A DNA stretch of 34,055 bases from Treponema sp. (GTDB taxonomy: Bacteria; Spirochaetota; Spirochaetia; Treponematales; Breznakiellaceae). Location of the stretch: the NCBI GenBank assembly GCA_031255285.1, contig JAIRSU010000109.1, positions 1-34,055 of the forward strand. The letters run 5' to 3'. The notes below the pieces were generated by a model. The model made no database searches and was not told where the DNA came from. It worked only from the letters and a program-made list of their open reading frames with translations. How positions within the stretch are numbered: position 1 is the first letter of the stretch; each line of letters begins with the position of its first letter. The position numbers and the translations under genes were made by a program. Positions 15,004-23,446 of this stretch are shown here, in pieces.

Positions 15004-16596
15004 ATGAGTAGAAAGAAGAAGATTGAGATATTAGACACTACCCTACGTGATGGAACGCAGGGAAAAGGCATCAATTTTTCAGTGCAAGACAAAACTGCGA
15101 CCGTGCGGGCGTTAGATGAACTAGGCGTACAGTGGATTGAAGCAGGAAATCCGGGAAGCAATCCCAAAGACTTGGAATTTTTCGTGCTAACCCAGAATCT
15201 CAAGTTAGAGAATGCGAAACTCGCCGCATTCGGATCAACGCGGAAAAAGGGTGTTAAGCCTACTCAAGACGCACAACTACAGAGCCTATTATTAGCCGAG
15301 ACCCCAGCAGTCGTTGTTTTCGGGAAAAGCTGGGACTTACATGTTACTGAAATCATCCGTGCGAGCCTTGAGGAAAACCTTGCTATGATTACTGAAACCA
15401 TCGCCTTTTTGAAGGAAAGAGGACGTCTTGTCATTTATGATGCGGAACATTTCTTTGATGGACTTACTGCAAACCGCCAATATGCTCTTTCCACGCTTAA
15501 AGCCGCATTTTCAGCCGGAGCTGATCGCATCGTGTTATGCGACACAAATGGAGGCAGTTTTTCGGATGCGATAACTGCGGGAGTAACGGTGGCAATCCAA
15601 ATACTTGGTAGTGCAGACAGACTCGGAGTCCACGTTCACGATGATTGCGGCATGGCGACTGCGAATACCATTGCTGCGGTACAGGCAGGCTGTTCACACA
15701 TACAGGGGACGCTTCTCGGTTTCGGAGAACGGTGCGGTAATGCAGCGCTTGCGGAAATCATCCCAAACATCGAGCTAAAGCTAGGATTGCACTGTCTTCC
15801 CCACGGCAAACTAGAGACCTTATATGGGACCGCGTGGAAGATCGCGGAGATCGCTAATGTCGCGGTTCCTGATGCCATGCCTTACATCGGCGCGTCTGCG
15901 TTTTCCCACAAAGCCGGTATGCATACAGACGGCATTCTCAAGACACGTCGTTCTTTTGAACACATAGACCCATCTACAGTAGGCAACAGACGACAATTTC
16001 TCATAAGTGAAGTAGGCGGACGAGCAGCAATCGCAGAACGAGTACGAAAATTTACGCCTGATGTTACCAAGGATAACCCAGTGGTTATCAGACTTGCCGC
16101 GAAACTGAAGCAATTAGAGGCTGAAGGGTGGCAATTTGAAGGAGCAGACGCGAGTTTCGAGAAGATTGTACGGCAGGAGTTAGGCAAATATCAGAGCCTT
16201 TTCACCATTGCCGCCTATCGTGTAGTGAGCGAACATCCCACACCAGACGCAGGCGCATACTCTCACGCATGGGTCAAAGTTTTAGTTGACGGACTCTACG
16301 AGATAGCCGCAGCAGAAGGCGGTGGACCCGTGAACGCGCTTGATACAGCACTGAGACGTGCGCTCAAGCGCTTTTATCCGGAGCTGGAGCAGGTACGACT
16401 CACAGACTACAAAGTACGCGTTATTGACGGCAGAGTTGCGACCGCGGCAAAGGTACGAGTACTGATCGAATCAACAGACAGCATGAACACATGGACGACA
16501 GTAGGTGTTTCCACAGACATCATTGACGCGAGCAGAGCCGCTCTCGTCGATTCTATTGAATATAAACTCATCACGGATATTGAAAACGATACGTGA
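15004..16596 (+). CDS. cimA: (R)-citramalate synthase
   Basis: Condenses acetyl-CoA and pyruvate to citramalate, the first step of the threonine-independent isoleucine route. 530 residues: HMGL-like TIM barrel with DTTLRDGTQG (D11 and R15 in the active site) and metal ligands H210 and H212 in HVHDD, a linker with the SAFSHKAGMHTDGI block, then a C-terminal regulatory domain (about 390-530) of the LeuA allosteric type. Length and the KGINFS insert favour citramalate over isopropylmalate synthase. The family's usual effector, isoleucine, is assumed, not shown. No other branched-chain genes are near, and no T-box or attenuator fits in the 4-nt leader. Confidence 0.9.
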   Translation: MSRKKKIEILDTTLRDGTQGKGINFSVQDKTATVRALDELGVQWIEAGNPGSNPKDLEFFVLTQNLKLENAKLAAFGSTRKKGVKPTQDAQLQSLLLAETPAVVVFGKSWDLHVTEIIRASLEENLAMITETIAFLKERGRLVIYDAEHFFDGLTANRQYALSTLKAAFSAGADRIVLCDTNGGSFSDAITAGVTVAIQILGSADRLGVHVHDDCGMATANTIAAVQAGCSHIQGTLLGFGERCGNAALAEIIPNIELKLGLHCLPHGKLETLYGTAWKIAEIANVAVPDAMPYIGASAFSHKAGMHTDGILKTRRSFEHIDPSTVGNRRQFLISEVGGRAAIAERVRKFTPDVTKDNPVVIRLAAKLKQLEAEGWQFEGADASFEKIVRQELGKYQSLFTIAAYRVVSEHPTPDAGAYSHAWVKVLVDGLYEIAAAEGGGPVNALDTALRRALKRFYPELEQVRLTDYKVRVIDGRVATAAKVRVLIESTDSMNTWTTVGVSTDIIDASRAALVDSIEYKLITDIENDT

Positions 16597-16624
16597 AAAA
16601 ATTATCTTGTAAATATATTAATGG

Positions 16625-16671
16625 TATGATATAAATCATAGATGTTGACAATATTCTAAAGATTATATAAA
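16625..16671 (+). promoter_or_regulatory. Inverted repeat and possible promoter before the DUF4180-like gene
   Basis: TATGAT-ATAA-ATCATA (16625-16640) is a perfect dyad directly before TTGACA (16645-16650). TATAAA at 16666-16671 gives a short 15-nt spacer. The dyad could be an operator. Confidence 0.35.
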
Positions 16672-16694
16672 GATTCACCAGAGGAATTACACTT

Positions 16695-17186
16695 ATGAGA
16701 ATAAAATTTCACAAAAATGAGATTATTGAATTTATCGATAATGAGACGATTATCAATAATGCAGATGACGTTTTTACATTATTTATTACACACAAATGTT
16801 TAACTACCATATTAAAAAGAGAAAATATTATAGGTGATTTTTTCAATTTATCGACAGAGATTGCCGGAGAGATATTACAAAAGTTTTCAAATTATAATAA
16901 AAGAATGGCAATTCTTGGAGATTTTTCAAATAAGAAAAGTAAATCATTAAGGGACTTTATTTATGAAAGTAATAAAACAAAGCAAATAATATTTGTGGAT
17001 ACAATAGAAATATTTAATAGAGAATACTCGCCTCAAGGGGTGGGGATTCTTTTATTTCCCGCAGTGATAAACAGGATTGTTTCTTCTTCTACGCTGCCTA
17101 CCGGCAGAACGAGAAGAGGGAACTTTGGTCATTGGAGCGATATTCAATATATCGTCATTGGCCAACAGACTTCGTCTGTTGGATGA
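16695..17186 (+). CDS. DUF4180-like protein with an aberrant C-terminal tail
   Basis: The first about 115 residues resemble the DUF4180 family, small proteins of unknown role: ADDVFTLFITHKC, then IAGEILQKFSNYNKRMAILG and the RDFIYESNKTKQIIFVDT block that normally nears the C-terminus. After VDTIEIFNR the frame runs on for another about 50 residues unlike the family, through DNA that is richer in GC and ends in a hairpin. The original stop seems to have been lost by insertion or recombination. The body (16695-17030) is much more AT-rich than its neighbours, suggesting transfer. An SD (AGAGGAAT) precedes ATG 16695, unlike many native genes here. Confidence 0.6.
   Translation: MRIKFHKNEIIEFIDNETIINNADDVFTLFITHKCLTTILKRENIIGDFFNLSTEIAGEILQKFSNYNKRMAILGDFSNKKSKSLRDFIYESNKTKQIIFVDTIEIFNREYSPQGVGILLFPAVINRIVSSSTLPTGRTRRGNFGHWSDIQYIVIGQQTSSVG
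17162..17182 (+). terminator. Perfect 8-bp hairpin at the DUF4180-like gene end
   Basis: CCAACAGA and TCTGTTGG pair perfectly around CTTCG, inside the last codons of the frame. No T-run follows, so terminator function is doubtful. Confidence 0.4.
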
Positions 17187-17219
17187 CTTCTCAACAGGGG
17201 CAAGTGCAAGTTGCGTCTG

Positions 17220-17933
17220 TTAACTTATAAGCCACATGGATTCCCAATGACAGAAAGCACCTGCAAGTACGAATATGTGCCAGACGACATGGGATCCGCG
17301 CCGATGTTTTTGCGTGTAAAAGAACACACCCACTGTATAGGCGAGTCCGCCTGCAAAGAGGAACGCTACGCTCAAAGCGGAGATAACCTTGAAAAGGCGG
17401 AATGCACCGAAGGCGATAGCCCATCCCATCAAGATATAGACGAAGACTTCGGCTTTCTTTATGACTTTATTGTCGATAGAGAAAAGGATTATGCCTGTGG
17501 CCGCCAAAGCCCATTCGCACGTGAAAAACACCCAGCCTAACGCGCCTTGAATAGAGAGGAGGCAAAACGGCGTGTAGGTACCAGCGATGAGCAGGTATAT
17601 AGCGGAATGATCAAGCACGCGAAAGACTCGTTTAGCGCGCTCGTAGGAGATGGCGTGGTAGAGAGTCGATGCGAGAAACATAGAGAGCATGGTCGACATG
17701 AATAGGGTGTATGCAGTAACCGCAAGAGTGCCGCCGCCTTTTCCACCTATAAAACCGTTCGCTCTTGCCAATAGAAGCACGAGTCCAGCTATTGACAAGC
17801 CCCCCCCTAATCCATGTAAAATAGAGTTGGCTATTTCCTCGCCCGCCGTCTGAAAAGGCAAGGGCTGGGGAATCGGATATTTCTTGTCTATATTCACGCA
17901 TTTAAGACAGTGTTGAATGTGAAAAAGTTGCAC
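17220..17933 (-). CDS. Hemolysin III family membrane protein
   Basis: Seven-helix membrane protein of the hemolysin III/YqfA (PAQR-like) family. The conserved polar residues are present: SILHGLGG (His at about 40), STLYHAI, DHSAIYLLIAGTYTPF, and the late HxxxH-type block SHVVWHIFVLAGAFCHW; these histidines and the aspartate bind metal in the PAQR superfamily. Function in bacteria is unclear despite the name. The start is uncertain: GTG 17933 is the longest, but a GTG at 17897 leaves about 20 residues before the conserved GEEIANS. Neither has an SD. Transcribed away from the EpmA-like gene across a short shared region. Confidence 0.82.
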   Translation of the reverse strand: MQLFHIQHCLKCVNIDKKYPIPQPLPFQTAGEEIANSILHGLGGGLSIAGLVLLLARANGFIGGKGGGTLAVTAYTLFMSTMLSMFLASTLYHAISYERAKRVFRVLDHSAIYLLIAGTYTPFCLLSIQGALGWVFFTCEWALAATGIILFSIDNKVIKKAEVFVYILMGWAIAFGAFRLFKVISALSVAFLFAGGLAYTVGVFFYTQKHRRGSHVVWHIFVLAGAFCHWESMWLIS

Positions 17934-17982
17934 TAACTGACGGAAATAGGCAACGATTAGAAACTATCCGATGGATTGATAT

Positions 17983-18951
17983 ATGGATATAGAATTTTTG
18001 AGAGAAAAAGCGGATATTTTTAAGAAAATCAGGCAATTCTTTGACGAACGTGGATATCTTGAGACGGTAACACCCGTTCTGTCGCCAAACCTCATACCAG
18101 AAACCTGTCTGGAAGTATTTGAGACAAGCTATGTTCCGCCTATAGGTAGTAGAATACGCGAAAAGCAATCGTTTTATCTGGTTCCTTCGCCTGAAATATG
18201 GATGAAAAAGCTCATATCCACGCATAAGACCGATATTTACCAGCTCTGTCCTTGTTTTCGCAATGTAGAATCAACAGGTAGGCTCCACAGTCCGGAATTC
18301 ACTATGCTTGAATTTTACACGATGGGCGCAGACTATGAAGATTCTATCAGTATAACTGAGGACTTATTCTCCTTTCTTTTAGATGAGACCTCGCGAAAAA
18401 GTATTCGTCCGCCTTTTGAGCAAATCAGTATGGATGAGGCTTTCTCGTGTTTCGCAGGTTTCAGCCTCTACGCCGCGGCCGAGAAGAATATGCTTGATGC
18501 GGAAGCTCGTGGGCTGGGACTTGAACCGCCGCCATATCTTGATACGGCGGCGTTGTTTGACCTCATATTCATCCATGCGGTCGAGCCGAACTTACCGCGT
18601 GATAGACCTGTGATATTGAAGGATTATCCCAGTTTCGTGCCATGCCTCGCTCAAAAATGCCCGGGCGGTAGGTCGGTAGAAAGGTGGGAACTCTACGTAA
18701 GAGGTATTGAACTTGCTAACTGTTATTCCGAAGAGACGGATCCAACCAATATTCACACCTATTTTAAACAAGAAACGGTTGTCAAAAACAACAATAGCCT
18801 TATTCCCCACGAAATCGACGAAAATTACTGGCAAATCTTCACTGATTTTCCTCGTTGCTCAGGCGTGGCCATGGGGATAGATAGGCTCATCATGAGTTTA
18901 ACCGGTAGAACGTCCATCGACAGTGTTTTGCCTTTTCCCATGGGTAGATAA
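17983..18951 (+). CDS. epmA: EpmA-like lysine ligase (lysyl-tRNA synthetase paralogue)
   Basis: 322 residues, the size of EpmA/GenX: only the class II aminoacyl-tRNA synthetase core, without the anticodon-binding domain. Motif 2 is CFRNVESTGRLHSPEFTMLE and motif 3 GVAMGIDRLIMSL. EpmA attaches beta-lysine to elongation factor P to relieve ribosome stalling at prolines. The partner aminomutase EpmB and the efp gene are not here. ATG 17983 fits the family N-terminus but has no SD. A related role, as a truncated lysyl-tRNA synthetase with another substrate, cannot be ruled out. Confidence 0.82.
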   Translation: MDIEFLREKADIFKKIRQFFDERGYLETVTPVLSPNLIPETCLEVFETSYVPPIGSRIREKQSFYLVPSPEIWMKKLISTHKTDIYQLCPCFRNVESTGRLHSPEFTMLEFYTMGADYEDSISITEDLFSFLLDETSRKSIRPPFEQISMDEAFSCFAGFSLYAAAEKNMLDAEARGLGLEPPPYLDTAALFDLIFIHAVEPNLPRDRPVILKDYPSFVPCLAQKCPGGRSVERWELYVRGIELANCYSEETDPTNIHTYFKQETVVKNNNSLIPHEIDENYWQIFTDFPRCSGVAMGIDRLIMSLTGRTSIDSVLPFPMGR

Positions 18952-19015
18952 AAAAGGCATATTTCCAGGCAATTTTCGAAGCGGTGAAATCGTCTTATTT
19001 CCTAAAGCAGTTTCG

Positions 19016-19045
19016 TTGACAAACGTGTGATTTTCATAGTATTAT
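19016..19045 (+). promoter_or_regulatory. Promoter of the HEAT-repeat gene, leaderless type
   Basis: TTGACA (19016-19021), 18-nt spacer, TATTAT (19040-19045). Five nt separate the -10 from ATG 19051; no SD. Confidence 0.5.
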
Positions 19046-19050
19046 ACACT

Positions 19051-20373
19051 ATGATAGTAGAACGTTGGAGGATATTCCTTTTTTTGCTCGTCTTTTTTGC
19101 CACTTTCAAAGCTTCTTCAAATGAAGAGTGGTGGGATGTCGTTAAATTCGGCACGGAAACGGAAGTCGTTGCCCTGATTCAGAAATTGAAGACGGATGCC
19201 GCGTATTCTGGAGAGCTCGATTCTGAATTCATTGATTTGACGCGGAATACCAAAAACCAGAAAATACTCGCTGGGCTTCTGTCGTTTTTTGGAAGCAAAG
19301 GTAAAGACGAGTTGGAAGACAAAGCGTTGTCCATATTGGAGAACCGCGAGAGCGAATCGTCCGAAACGATTTCCGCGGCTGTCGACTATTTGGGAAAAAT
19401 AAAAGCCCGGAAAGCCGTTTCGGTTCTCAAAGATGTCATCGATAATGGTCTACCTGACTTTCGAGGACCGAGTATTCGTGCTCTGGGCAAGACTGTGGAT
19501 AAAGACAATGCCGAAGACATAGCCGCATATTTGATTGATCTTTACGAAAACCGCGACCCGGGACCTGGGAACAATGGTGTGCTCATTGAGGCATTAGGTG
19601 AAACTGGTTGCAAGAGCGTGACTTCCTTTCTGACAAATATAGTGGAGAATACAGATGAAAGCTCTTCTCTGCGTATCGCGGCTATAGATGCGCTCACCAA
19701 AATAGGCGATGGGCTTGACGCTATAACGACTGCGGTGTCTGCACAAGAACCTTTAGTACGAACCGCGGCTGTGGGAGCGTTGGCGGTGTTTTCCGGGGCG
19801 CAAGTCGACGATACCATTATTGAAAATTTCCGCGATTCCTTCTTCCGTGTCAGGGTGGCCGCTGCAAAGTCTGCCGGGCGGCGCAAGCTGGTATCCGCGG
19901 TACCTTACCTCAAATACCGTGCCGAAAAAGATGAAGCCCTTGTGGTGAAAGAAGAATCTGTCAAGGCTTTGGGCGAGATAGGGGACACTTTTGCAATTGA
20001 CGCGCTCGAAGCTCTTTTCAAAGAATCGAGAAACCCGGATAAAATCCGTATTCTTGCGGCGGAAACTCTGCTGAATAATAAACTGGATACATATCTTGGA
20101 ACTATCATAGCCGCAATGGATGATGCACAGAAAAAACGCCAAAATGCTCTTTACAACGGGTTTTTGCGCCTGCTTTCCACCGCGAAATCGAATAAACTCG
20201 AAGAGCTTGCGCGGCGTTTCTTTGCAACGGGCGGCGCACCAGAGAAATCATGCGCCATTGATATAACGCTTAACAATAAATTCTATTCGCTTAAAGACCG
20301 AGTCGCTACCCTAACCGATAAGAAGAACGGAGCGCTTGCGGTAAAGGCGGAAAATGCGCTGGCAAATCTTTAA
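19051..20373 (+). CDS. Exported HEAT-repeat protein
   Basis: 440 residues. A basic-hydrophobic N-terminus (RWRIFLFLLVFFATFKASS) acts as a signal peptide, after which nearly the whole protein is a chain of about 30-40-residue helical pairs, for example ARKAVSVLKDVIDNG, IRALGK, SSLRIAAIDALTKIG, VRTAAVGALAVF and VKEESVKALGEIGDTFAID. These are HEAT/PBS-lyase-like repeats, usually protein-binding scaffolds. Such exported HEAT proteins are common in spirochaetes; no specific function follows. ATG 19051 is chosen over 19027 because the promoter puts transcription start at about 19051 and the signal peptide then begins properly. Confidence 0.8.
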   Translation: MIVERWRIFLFLLVFFATFKASSNEEWWDVVKFGTETEVVALIQKLKTDAAYSGELDSEFIDLTRNTKNQKILAGLLSFFGSKGKDELEDKALSILENRESESSETISAAVDYLGKIKARKAVSVLKDVIDNGLPDFRGPSIRALGKTVDKDNAEDIAAYLIDLYENRDPGPGNNGVLIEALGETGCKSVTSFLTNIVENTDESSSLRIAAIDALTKIGDGLDAITTAVSAQEPLVRTAAVGALAVFSGAQVDDTIIENFRDSFFRVRVAAAKSAGRRKLVSAVPYLKYRAEKDEALVVKEESVKALGEIGDTFAIDALEALFKESRNPDKIRILAAETLLNNKLDTYLGTIIAAMDDAQKKRQNALYNGFLRLLSTAKSNKLEELARRFFATGGAPEKSCAIDITLNNKFYSLKDRVATLTDKKNGALAVKAENALANL

Positions 20374-20376
20374 CTT

Positions 20377-20751
20377 TTAGAAATAAAATGGACGCGAGTC
20401 GCGAATGTCTATTATTGCGCCTTTTCTTTCTCTATGCGCTCTTTCAATTAATTCACGAAAAAATCTATCCTCAATCCAATCTTTTATCGCTTGTCCCCCT
20501 AGTTAGTTTCCATACAAAGCCATAAATTCACTACATCAGTCGTCTGTTCCATATGATTCTGATCGCCCACGCGGAGCAAAAGTCCTACAATAGCGAACGG
20601 GTCAAAAGATATAGAGATATTTTGACTATAAGCGTTCAGCGGGAATAGATTACAAACGCAATTGATATATATTTTCTCATTATGGGAAATGCCATCCTAA
20701 TGGATGGTAATCTATATCCGCGTGACAGTCAATATGATTCTCATTCCACAT
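20377..20751 (-). pseudogene. Frameshifted gene remnant, about 125 codons
   Basis: Three successive minus-strand frames read as natural protein. A: 20751-20683 from an ATG (DCHADIDYHPLGWHFP). B: 20696-20502 (INCVCNLFPLNAYSQN, FDPFAIVGLLLRVGDQNH, VVNLWLCMETN). C: 20502-20380 (GGQAIKDWIEDRFFRELIER, AIIDIRDSRP). The frame must shift in 20682-20697 and again near 20499-20505. An AGGAG lies about 11 nt before the ATG, and a promoter-like pair stands about 70 nt further upstream. It ends 4 bp after the HEAT stop, convergent. Family not recognised. Confidence 0.4.
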
Positions 20752-20826
20752 TCGCAGACAGTCTCCTCGCGTGTTTCAGACCTTAAGGCTAAAACTCAGT
20801 AAACCATAGCAAACCGCTATAAGTCA

Positions 20827-20854
20827 AGAATAAAATGTTTACACTTTTTTGCAA
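20827..20854 (-). promoter_or_regulatory. Possible promoter of the broken gene
   Basis: Read on the minus strand: TTGCAA (20854-20849), 16-nt spacer, TATTCT (20832-20827). The leader would carry a small hairpin ATAGC/GCTAT at about 20806-20820. Confidence 0.3.
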
Positions 20855-20928
20855 GAGAAAATAAACAAATTCACCTGTTTCGATTTACCTCGGTCTACTC
20901 TGATTCGTAGAGATCATGAATTTAGGTA

Positions 20929-20997
20929 CCACTTTTTATCTTGAAAGTGGGATGCCTTGTTCGTAAACAAAACATCCCGCAAGGAGGGAAGAGAGTG
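20929..20997 (+). other. Hairpins followed by a perfect SD and a four-codon frame
   Basis: CCACTTT/AAAGTGG (20929-20935 with 20944-20950) is followed by GGGATG/CATCCC (20949-20954 with 20973-20978). CCTTG (20955-20959) is complementary to CAAGG (20980-20984), part of a strong SD AAGGAGG (20981-20987). Seven nt later GTG 20995 starts a frame that stops after four codons. This looks like a riboregulated gene start whose coding region is lost. In the same frame beyond the stop, about 20 codons (EETETSASGTSGLDDFSSFF) stay open. Confidence 0.3.
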
Positions 20998-21113
20998 TCC
21001 GTAAATTAAGAAGAGACCGAAACTTCGGCTTCGGGGACTTCAGGATTAGACGATTTCTCCTCGTTTTTTTAATTCCCTGTCGATAAGAAAGAGACAAAAA
21101 TAAGTGTAAATAA

Positions 21114-21491
21114 TTATTCCGCCCTTGATTCGTTAATAGAAGATTCGTCTACCGAAGCCGCATAATGAAGCCTCGTTAATCTGTGAAGGGACGCAATTGT
21201 TCCATGATTAGTATCCAGCATATAGTTTGAATCCGAAACCCCGACGATCTGAGCAATCTCGGATCCGTTCATCCATAGGAAATTCCACATCAAAGGACAC
21301 AACGCTCCGTATAACGCCGTCGGGACCCTTCGCATCAGGCTGTTGAGTAAAAGGTAAATCATCGGGAATAATAACCATTTGTTTTGATTTGGTATTGAAG
21401 GAATCCGCCCTTTGGAAATCTCACTCGTCCCCTCATTGGTATCAAAGGAGACAACTCGAACATAGCAGTTATGTTGGCGGAGGGATTGTTC
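21114..21491 (-). pseudogene. Second minus-strand gene remnant
   Basis: One frame is open for 125 codons (21491-21117). Its first part (NCYVRVVSFDTNEGTSEISK, IPSIPNQNKW) and last part (IAQIVGVSDSNYMLDTNHG, ASLHRLTRLHYAASV) read well. The middle reads better in a second frame (PDDLPFTQQPDAKGPDG, IRSVVSFDVEFPMDERI). This suggests a decayed gene with two compensating frameshifts. VVSFD occurs twice, perhaps a repeated domain. No SD or clear start was found; the first ATG in frame is at 21362. Family not recognised. Confidence 0.35.
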
Positions 21492-21541
21492 TCACGTTAT
21501 TAAAAAGCCCGATTCCAGTTTATTGACAACCCAAACCCCGG

Positions 21542-21646
21542 ATGATTTATCCCATCCATTCGGCATTTGATAATGGAACAGGAATTTCCGGGAAGGATTT
21601 TGAAAGAATTTGGCAGACTCTACTTGAAAAAGTGAGAGATGAGTAA
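21542..21646 (+). CDS. 34-residue open frame, perhaps a gene tail
   Basis: ATG 21542 to TAA 21646. The composition is natural (IHSAFDNGTGISGKDFERIW, then LLEKVRDE), and a stop lies a few codons upstream, so it may be the end of a lost gene. No SD. Low confidence. Confidence 0.2.
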   Translation: MIYPIHSAFDNGTGISGKDFERIWQTLLEKVRDE

Positions 21647-21728
21647 CAAGCTTTAATATTTCCCCTACCTCTTATCTCAGCGAGAAAGTTCTTAAGAGGA
21701 TATCTGTCAAAAAGCTCGAGAAAAACAA

Positions 21729-21765
21729 GTTGTCTATTGACAACATCTTCTTTTTTTGCTAGTGT
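21729..21765 (+). promoter_or_regulatory. Promoter with an operator-like dyad for the COG3014 lipoprotein
   Basis: TTGACA (21737-21742), 17-nt spacer, TAGTGT (21760-21765). The -35 lies within the perfect inverted repeat GTTGTC-TATT-GACAAC (21729-21744), so a bound protein would block polymerase. The start point is about 21772, leaving a 140-nt leader in which GAGAC (about 21776) could pair with GTCTC (about 21816). Confidence 0.5.
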
Positions 21766-21911
21766 TTAGAATAATGAGACTAAATGAACGTAGTAGTATT
21801 ATCAGTTAAGGTCTCAGAAGTGTCCCATCAGTAAAGCTTGTATCGTCAAGATGCCGATTGTTAATCGAGCAGAGCGCGTAGGTGAGACTTTTATTCTTTA
21901 GGAGAAAATAC

Positions 21912-23423
21912 ATGAAAAGTTGTATTTTGCGAGGAACGGCGTTAAGAATGAAAACGTCTGTTGTATTATTAATTGTAGGAATGGGGACCGTGATCTTTTC
22001 CTGCGCCACTGATCCAAATGTTTACGCGAAACCGGATGCGGCTATCAGGACAGGCGATTATGCGTCTGCGGTAGTAGCTATCAATGAGGCGCAGACTATC
22101 CCGGAAGGCAAGGATAAGCCGATGAATCCGATTTATCAGGCAAACAGTACTATTCTACTTCACCTTGATCGAGGTATTCTTGAATACTATGCAGGGAGTT
22201 TCGAGGAATCAACGAAAGATTTGGAAGAAGCGGAACGACTCATTGAAGAAGCTTTCACCAAAAGCGTCACACAGGAAATTAGCTCGTATCTGGCGAACGA
22301 CAATGTGAAAGACTATGCGGGCGAAACCTATGAAGACTTATATATTAATGTCTTTAACGCGCTGAATTATTACGCCAACGACGATATTGAAGGCGCGGGT
22401 GTCGAGGTTCGCCGAATGACGGAAAAACTTGTCGCTTTTGAGGGGATTGACGAAAAAAGCGGTTTCGAGATTTCGGACTTGATGACTTTTTTTGCCGAGG
22501 CTGTTGAAGTTGCAGAGCAAGGCGGTTTGACGCTGGGAATAGATTTGCAGGTGCCTTCACCAGTGCATAGTTTACAGGTTGTGCCCGGAGATCCGGGTGC
22601 TGACTTTATACAGTGGGTACAATCTGATACTGGAAAGAAAATCGTCGATTCTGCGCTCGCCCGTTATCTTTCCGCGGTTTTCTATCGCGGTATGGGTAAC
22701 GACGACGACGCTCGTATAGATCTTGAAGTGTTGAGCCAAACTTTCGGCTTTGACGTCACTAGCGAAGAATCTGATATCCCGTCAGAAAAGGCGCGTATCA
22801 ACGTCATAGGTTTCGCGGGCTTGTCGCCTGTAAAGGCAATGTATAAACAGACTATTCCACTTGATGTCTTCCCGACTATCCACGAGGCCGCTGAAAAGGC
22901 AAGTGCCGTAGACCCGACGCTCGGCGTGGGATGGGCCGCGGTCCCGGTTCTGGTCCCCCGCGCCAGCACGATTGACAAAGTGGAGATCACGATCAACGAT
23001 GAAATCGTTACGCTTAATCTACTCGAAGACATCGGTGAACTAATGAAGTCAACGCTTGCCGAGAAGTTCGACGATATTTACTACAAGGCTTATATTCAGG
23101 CGGCGATACGCTATATCGCGGTTGAAGTAGCTGGGAAACAAGCTAAGGAGAAGGCAGGAGATTCTCCCATGGCCGACGCAGCTGTCAAAGCTGCGATTGT
23201 TGGAGCAAAGAAAGGTGCGGATGCACTTGCTCAAGCGGATGTACGCTCTTCTCGTTACTTCCCCGATAAGGCCTATGCCGGCGGTGTCACCATGGACCCT
23301 GGTGAATATACTGTAACGGTTAATTACTACGCGGGGAGTGTAAAAGTCGGTTCCGTAGAAAAAAAGATTAACGCCCAAGCCGGTAAAGCAAACATAGTCG
23401 ACACAGTGTGCAACTTCCAGTAA
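21912..23423 (+). CDS. COG3014-like lipoprotein
   Basis: 503 residues. The N-terminus carries basic residues, a hydrophobic stretch (VVLLIVGMGTVIFSC) and a lipobox ending at Cys, so a lipoprotein. The next about 150 residues match the COG3014 pattern of helical repeats: LHLDRGILEYYAGSFEEST, KDLEEAERLIEEAF, a conserved YEDLYINVFNALNYY and VEVRRMTEKL. The C-terminal part is variable, rich in Ala/Lys, with a short beta-rich end (GEYTVTVNYYAGSVKVG). COG3014 proteins have no established function and occur in cell-envelope loci. ATG 21912 has AGGAG 7-8 nt upstream; ATG 21948 would give a shorter signal peptide. A strong terminator follows. Confidence 0.75.
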   Translation: MKSCILRGTALRMKTSVVLLIVGMGTVIFSCATDPNVYAKPDAAIRTGDYASAVVAINEAQTIPEGKDKPMNPIYQANSTILLHLDRGILEYYAGSFEESTKDLEEAERLIEEAFTKSVTQEISSYLANDNVKDYAGETYEDLYINVFNALNYYANDDIEGAGVEVRRMTEKLVAFEGIDEKSGFEISDLMTFFAEAVEVAEQGGLTLGIDLQVPSPVHSLQVVPGDPGADFIQWVQSDTGKKIVDSALARYLSAVFYRGMGNDDDARIDLEVLSQTFGFDVTSEESDIPSEKARINVIGFAGLSPVKAMYKQTIPLDVFPTIHEAAEKASAVDPTLGVGWAAVPVLVPRASTIDKVEITINDEIVTLNLLEDIGELMKSTLAEKFDDIYYKAYIQAAIRYIAVEVAGKQAKEKAGDSPMADAAVKAAIVGAKKGADALAQADVRSSRYFPDKAYAGGVTMDPGEYTVTVNYYAGSVKVGSVEKKINAQAGKANIVDTVCNFQ

Positions 23424-23446
23424 GATCTATTTTATTAAAAACTATA

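Noticed and set aside
20949-20984. H-type pseudoknot (GGGATG/CATCCC with CCTTG/CAAGG)
   Set aside because: The connecting loops would be 0 and 1 nt, too short to cross the grooves, so the two pairings are alternatives, not a pseudoknot.
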